DNA from: Entonaema liquescens
Taxonomy: Eukaryota; Ascomycota; Sordariomycetes; Xylariales; Xylariaceae
Length of the DNA: 64,000 nucleotides
Assembly (NCBI GenBank): GCA_902805475.1
Contig: CADCSX010000002.1
Span: forward strand, 4,092,001-4,156,000
Direction of reading: 5' to 3'
This document shows, in pieces, positions 60,052 through 64,000 of the stretch. A program made the translations under genes and the position numbers. The notes beneath the pieces were generated by a model. That model ran no database searches. It was not told the origin of the DNA and saw only the letters and a list, made by a program, of their open reading frames with translations. How positions within the stretch are numbered: position 1 is the first letter of the stretch; every line of letters begins with the position of its first letter.

Positions 60052-61112
60052 AATGCCTATTGAGCTAGAAAATCCGGTAGGATTATCCTTAAGGCTTCTA
60101 CTACTGGTAGTATTTAGCTATCGAAGCGATGAAGAAGGAAGCTTAGAGTTTTTGACTTCGTTACGATTGAATAACGAGGGATTGGTGGAGTGAAGAAAAA
60201 GTTCCCAAGTAAAAAATAAAAAGTAGGTTGCCCGCAGTAGTTGCACCAGTGCAGTTGCTAGAAACGATTGGCGCCTTGGGCTAACAGCAAAAAATAGATG
60301 AGGCCGAGTCTTGATTGGATAGAACAGAAATTGGTTTTTGCTGGTGGGAATTTTTTCTTAGTGCGGAGTCTATCGCTTACCTTATCAACTGCGAAATCTT
60401 GGCACTTTTCTAAGGGACCTTACTGGATGGAGGTGCTGAGTTATTTCTGTGGGGTCATACTATTATCGATAACAATAGTCTGCGCTAGTGTACAATTCGC
60501 AACAAGAAGCTGCAAAGACGAAAAGATTAAAGAGACGGAGATCCGGGAGTTGACCGGCCCCACTTCGGCTTGCATAATTCGGGAAACCACTACATATACA
60601 CTTACATTATTGTAATGATGTATAAGTCTATGCTGATATGTTTACGAATGTGGACGGGACCCTGTAGCCCCAATAAGTTGATGCTAAAGTAGAGTCATAA
60701 GATGATGAAATCACAAGTACATATATACCTCAAGCTTCGGGACGCATACTCCCGCGATTTTTCCACTTCTCCATAAACGGACCTTGTTTCCGAGTCCTCA
60801 ACAGCAACATCAGATCTCTAAACAGATTTTCGGACCGCTACGTTAAATCATAAATGCCGTGGTCCCCGTAGAATAGCACAAAATGATGGCCTTCAACTGG
60901 CTACGGCGCAGGTTATCGATGCTACCAAGAGGCTCAATTAGTGAGATCCTAGTAACGCGGCTTAAAGGCCTCCGTTTCCCCAATGAGGAAATACCCGAAT
61001 TGGGGAAAAGGTTTTGTTGGACGAAGTATAAGTATCTTATACTAGACAGCAGCAAGTTCGTTCATAATAACTATATAAGTAGGGATTTATACCAACTGAT
61101 TCTCTCATCAAG
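60052..61112. other. Divergent intergenic region between SURF6 and mannanase genes
   Basis: About 1.06 kb. A plus-strand frame at 60298-60615 has one hydrophobic stretch but no family resemblance. A TATATAAG box sits at 61072-61079. Confidence 0.5.
61072..61079 (+). promoter_or_regulatory. Probable TATA box of the mannanase gene
   Basis: TATATAAG ends 33 bases before the start codon at 61113. This is close, implying a very short 5' UTR if it is used. Confidence 0.35.
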
Positions 61113-62492
61113 ATGGTCCGCACTCTAAGAAGCCTTCTATCCCTCGGTCTACTGGCAAGCGGAGAAGTCTACGCCAGTCCCGTGGGCAAGACTGGTGACA
61201 AAGCTGTTCCTGAAGGCTTCGTCACTGCCAAAGGAGGCAAGTTCCAACTTGACGGGAAGGACTTCAACTTCGCCGGGAGTAACGCGTATTATTTACCCTT
61301 TGAGAGCGTGTGTACTTACCCTTTCCATCCTTTCCTTTCTCTTGTATGTGGATAAGTGACTTTCTCTAATTACTACCATAGAATGCAGCTGATGTCGAGC
61401 TTGGGCTTGCTGCCGCGAAAGATGCTGGCCTGAAAGTATTTCGTACCTGGGGTTTCAATGACAAGAACGTCACCTATAACCCTCAAGGTCTACCGCAGTA
61501 TGGTGGCGAGGGCGCAGGCGCGACCAACGCTGTCTTCCAATGGTGGGCTAATGGCACCTCGACTATCAGCATCACTGAATTCGACAAGGTAGTTGATACT
61601 GCCACTAAAGTCGGCATTAAACTCATTGTTACTTTCACGAATAACTGGGCTGACTACGGTGGCATGGACGTTTTTACTATCAACCTTGGCGGGAAATATC
61701 ACGATGATGTAAGTTTACAAAACTACCTTATTAACTCGCCAAGGCTATGTTCTTCATAGGTATATATGCTGACAATGTTTACAGTTCTACCGGCTACCTC
61801 AAATCAGAGATGCATACAAGAAATATGTTGAGCAGTTTGTCACGCGTTACAAGGATTCTGCGGCTATCTTCGCTTGGGAACTAGCCAACGAACCGCGCTG
61901 TGGTGCCGATGCCGTGCGCAACCTGCCCGTAAGCGGTAACTGCACGGCGGATACGCTGACCTCTTGGATCGATGAGATGAGCACATTCGTTAAGAGCGTG
62001 GACCCGAACCATCTAGTGACGTGGGGTGGTGAGGGTGGCTTTAACCAAGAGTCGGATGACTGGGCGTATAACGGTTCCGACGGCGGCGATTTCGACGCCA
62101 ATATAGCCTTACCAAATATTGACTTCGGCGTGTTCCACACATATCCCGACTGGTGGACCAAGACCGTCGCCTGGTCCGACCAATGGATCCGTGATCACGC
62201 AGCCGCGGGCAAGAAGGCGGACAAGCCAGTCGTTCACGAAGAGTACGGGTGGATGACACCCGAGGTACGCGAGCAGAATGGGATCCCTCCCGTAAACGCG
62301 ACGAGATTAGAGGTCGAAGGAGGCTGGCAAAAAATCATGCTCGAGGAGGTCGTGGCAGACTTGTACTGGCAGTACGGCTTCTCGGGGTATTCTTATGGTC
62401 GCAATCATAACGATGGCTTCACTATTTACTTAGACGACGAAGAAGCACAGACACTGGTCTATGATCACGCGAAAGCCGTGAACAGCCTCTGA
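61113..62492 (+). CDS. Secreted GH5 endo-beta-1,4-mannanase (subfamily 7-like)
   Basis: Three exons, 61113-61307, 61382-61708 and 61785-62492; 409 residues. The signal peptide is about residues 1-21 (LRSLLSLGLLASGEVYA). GH5_7 marks follow in order: FNFAGSNAYYLPFE, LKVFRTWGFND, FTNNWADYGG, the acid/base Glu in FAWELANEPRC (about residue 210), VTWGGEGGF, FHTYPDWW, and the nucleophile in VVHEEYG near residue 320, then LYWQYG. Family enzymes cut beta-1,4-mannan and glucomannan of plant cell walls. No carbohydrate-binding module is attached. Exon phases are all zero. It fits with the GH43 and other GH5 genes as part of a plant-polymer-degrading repertoire, though they are not clustered. Confidence 0.95.
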
Positions 62493-62831
62493 GAGAGCCT
62501 TGAGTAAAGAGAAGAGGACAACTAAAAAGCGCTTTGGGTGATAGAGATTAATCATTGGAAAGGGGGGAAGGGGGTCCTCGAGCAAGGAAGCTCTATTGTT
62601 TAAGATTGCGTTGTTACATAGACCTCAAACTCCATGTATTGGAACATCGACTTATTCTTCTCGTTAAACCCGACGCCAACTTTCCTGCGTGAGCTACATG
62701 TACATAGTTAAGATAAAACTGTTCCTGATAAACGGATCGAAATGGATAAAATCATGATGAGAGTGAATCCGTACTTGTATTCTCTCGTATAATATTTGGT
62801 TGACGTGGCATATAACTGTGTCACTATATCT
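62493..62831. other. Convergent spacer
   Basis: Between the mannanase and SDR genes. Contains a purine-rich AAAGGGGGGAAGGGGG run near 62558. No gene seen. Confidence 0.5.
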
Positions 62832-64000
62832 TCACATATTCCCGGGAACGGTCAGAGCCATACCACCGTCGACAATTGAGACGGTACCCCAGACAAAGTC
62901 GTTCGTAGCGAGCATAAGGATAGCCTAAAATCAGCGGTTCGTTAGCCAGTACTCCCTATGAATTGCACGCTTCTTGTAGTCGTTTCCCTTAGAGAAAGGA
63001 GGCTTATAACTCAGTAGCAAAAGGGAAGGGCCCGACTCACACTGGCAAGCTCTTGCGGGGTTCCCATACGATTGACCCTCTCAACACCCATACTCTTCAG
63101 GAAGAGCGCAAAATGCTCGTTCGAAGCCGTGCTTTCATTCTCATCATTGGATGCGCCTGTCGTCATCTCCGATGGAAAGTATCCTAAGTAATTATGTTAA
63201 CACCATTTGGTCCTACCTTAAGGTCATATGTGAGAGGGAAGAGAAATAGACGTTTACCCAGCGCGAGGCCATTCACGCGAACATTTATTTTCTCATGGCT
63301 GAATTCATACGCCATCTGGCGCGTGAGATGCACGAGCGCAGCCTTACTGGCCTGTTTCTTGGTTAGTGTACCCGGAGGTATCGTAGCTATGGAATGAATG
63401 CCTCACGTTGTACGAGAATTGGCAATTCTGGGACCTATGGAAGTATCGTCATTATTAATACGTAACTGCTTATCTATATCCGACGCTAGGATTGGAGTAT
63501 CTGTACTGACATTCGAAGAATTCCACCGACCGAGCTGTTATTGATCACGTTGCCAATTTTCCCAGTCGGACCAGATACAGCTTTAGCTAGGAGCGGGAGA
63601 AATGCCGCTGTGACGAAGTACTGCGAAGTACAATTGACGTCGAAGGCTATAAGATAGTTAGTCAGACATAGGGACCGAATAGTGACCAAGGGATTGCTAT
63701 CTCCTACATTTCTGCCAGTTATCTTCATTACTCTCGGCCAGAATTGCCTCGCTGAAAGTCTCGGGTCCGTCTTCCGCTTTCGCGGTGGGTCTTCCAGCCC
63801 AAATTCCCGCGTTATTAACAAGGCTGTTAAAACCAAAGGTTAGATACGAAACCATAATTAAAGCCGGAGTAGCAGCAAAAGAACTTACACATTGACGAAT
63901 CCCTCCTTTTGCGTGATCTCGGCTACGACGCCCCTGACGCTATCCTTCGACGTGATATCCATCACAATAGGGACGATGCTACCACCAAGAGAACCCAACC
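62832..64000 (-). CDS. Short-chain dehydrogenase/reductase, 5' end beyond the window
   Basis: Exons from the right: >64000-63889, 63823-63708, 63646-63511, 63434-63407 (28 nt), 63351-63258, 63183-63041 and 62924-62832. Visible SDR parts are VMDITSKDSV (cofactor-binding Asp region), LVNNAGIW, then NVINNSSVGGILRM with the catalytic Ser, SYNASKAALVHLTRQ with YxxxK (the Tyr lies in the 28-nt exon), VNGLALG, and ILMLATNDFVWGTVSIVDGGMAL at the end. The pattern resembles fungal RhlG/3-oxoacyl-ACP-reductase-like proteins. The N-terminal TGxxxGxG loop is outside the window. The substrate is unknown. Adenylate specificity cannot be read. Confidence 0.85.

Noticed and set aside
60298..60615. 105-codon plus-strand frame with a hydrophobic segment
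   Set aside because: No family resemblance; lies in a divergent promoter region.
63258..63400. Loss of the catalytic Tyr (KKQASK instead of YxxxK) in the right-hand SDR gene
   Set aside because: Those residues are intron sequence ending CTAACCAAGAAACAG; with the 28-nt exon the motif is SYNASK.
1..64000. Secondary-metabolite gene cluster
   Set aside because: No polyketide, peptide or terpene synthase is present; the oxygenase, SDR and transporter genes are scattered among unrelated genes.

Overview
The window is a piece of chromosome from a filamentous ascomycete (Pezizomycotina, most likely Sordariomycetes). The evidence is many genes on both strands, mostly interrupted by 50-70 nt GT..AG introns with CTAAC/CTAAT-like branch sites, fungal families throughout (Pth11-like receptor, short secreted tyrosinase, GH43/GH5 enzymes, Osh-type sterol-binding protein, Tps1, DHA2 efflux pump), and AT-rich intergenic DNA scattered with TACCTAGGTA-like motifs. 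No bacterial, viral, rRNA or tRNA feature was recognised. Exons below were joined by hand from splice signals and reading-frame continuity.

Layout. 0-6 kb: end of a DHA1-type MFS transporter (+), a 9-exon GH43-CBM35 galactanase (-), a sugar-porter MFS gene (-) with one junction that does not keep frame. 9-12.5 kb: SDR oxidoreductase (+) and oxysterol-binding protein (-). 14-21 kb: a membrane-protein gene with an in-frame stop (-), a C2H2-like protein gene with a single-base frameshift (+), a GPI-type GH5 enzyme (+), a secreted L-asparaginase (-). 22.5-26.3 kb: compact RBR E3 ligase (+), secreted Asp-box protein (-), unknown protein (-). 26.3-30.1 kb is gene-poor and carries simple repeats. 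30-31.4 kb: tyrosinase (+). 32.7-39.9 kb: coiled-coil protein (-), AIG1-like GTPase gene (-) and a divergent Hsp70-like ATPase gene (+). 41.7-50 kb: trehalose-6-phosphate synthase (+), 2-oxoglutarate oxygenase (-, frameshifted), DHA2 efflux pump (+). 51.4-57 kb: secreted HExxH protease (+), membrane-anchored fucose-lectin-like protein (+), Pth11-like seven-helix protein (-). 58.3-64 kb: SURF6/Rrp14 (-, frameshifted), GH5 mannanase (+), SDR gene cut by the window end (-).

The clearest new observation is a 311-bp MITE-like element (36081-36391) with perfect 71-bp terminal inverted repeats and a TA target duplication, sitting inside a coding exon of the GTPase gene. Removing the element and one TA restores a continuous frame, so this is a recent gene-breaking insertion next to an intact Hsp70-like ATPase gene and a coiled-coil gene.

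A second theme is that three otherwise good genes (C2H2 protein, 2OG oxygenase, SURF6) each lack one base in a 4-base homopolymer where five would keep frame. SURF6/Rrp14 is essential in yeast, so homopolymer under-calling in the assembly is a better first explanation than three independent pseudogenes. Functionally the window is ordinary accessory and housekeeping territory (plant-wall polysaccharide breakdown, transport, stress sugar synthesis, ribosome assembly); I see no convincing biosynthetic cluster.
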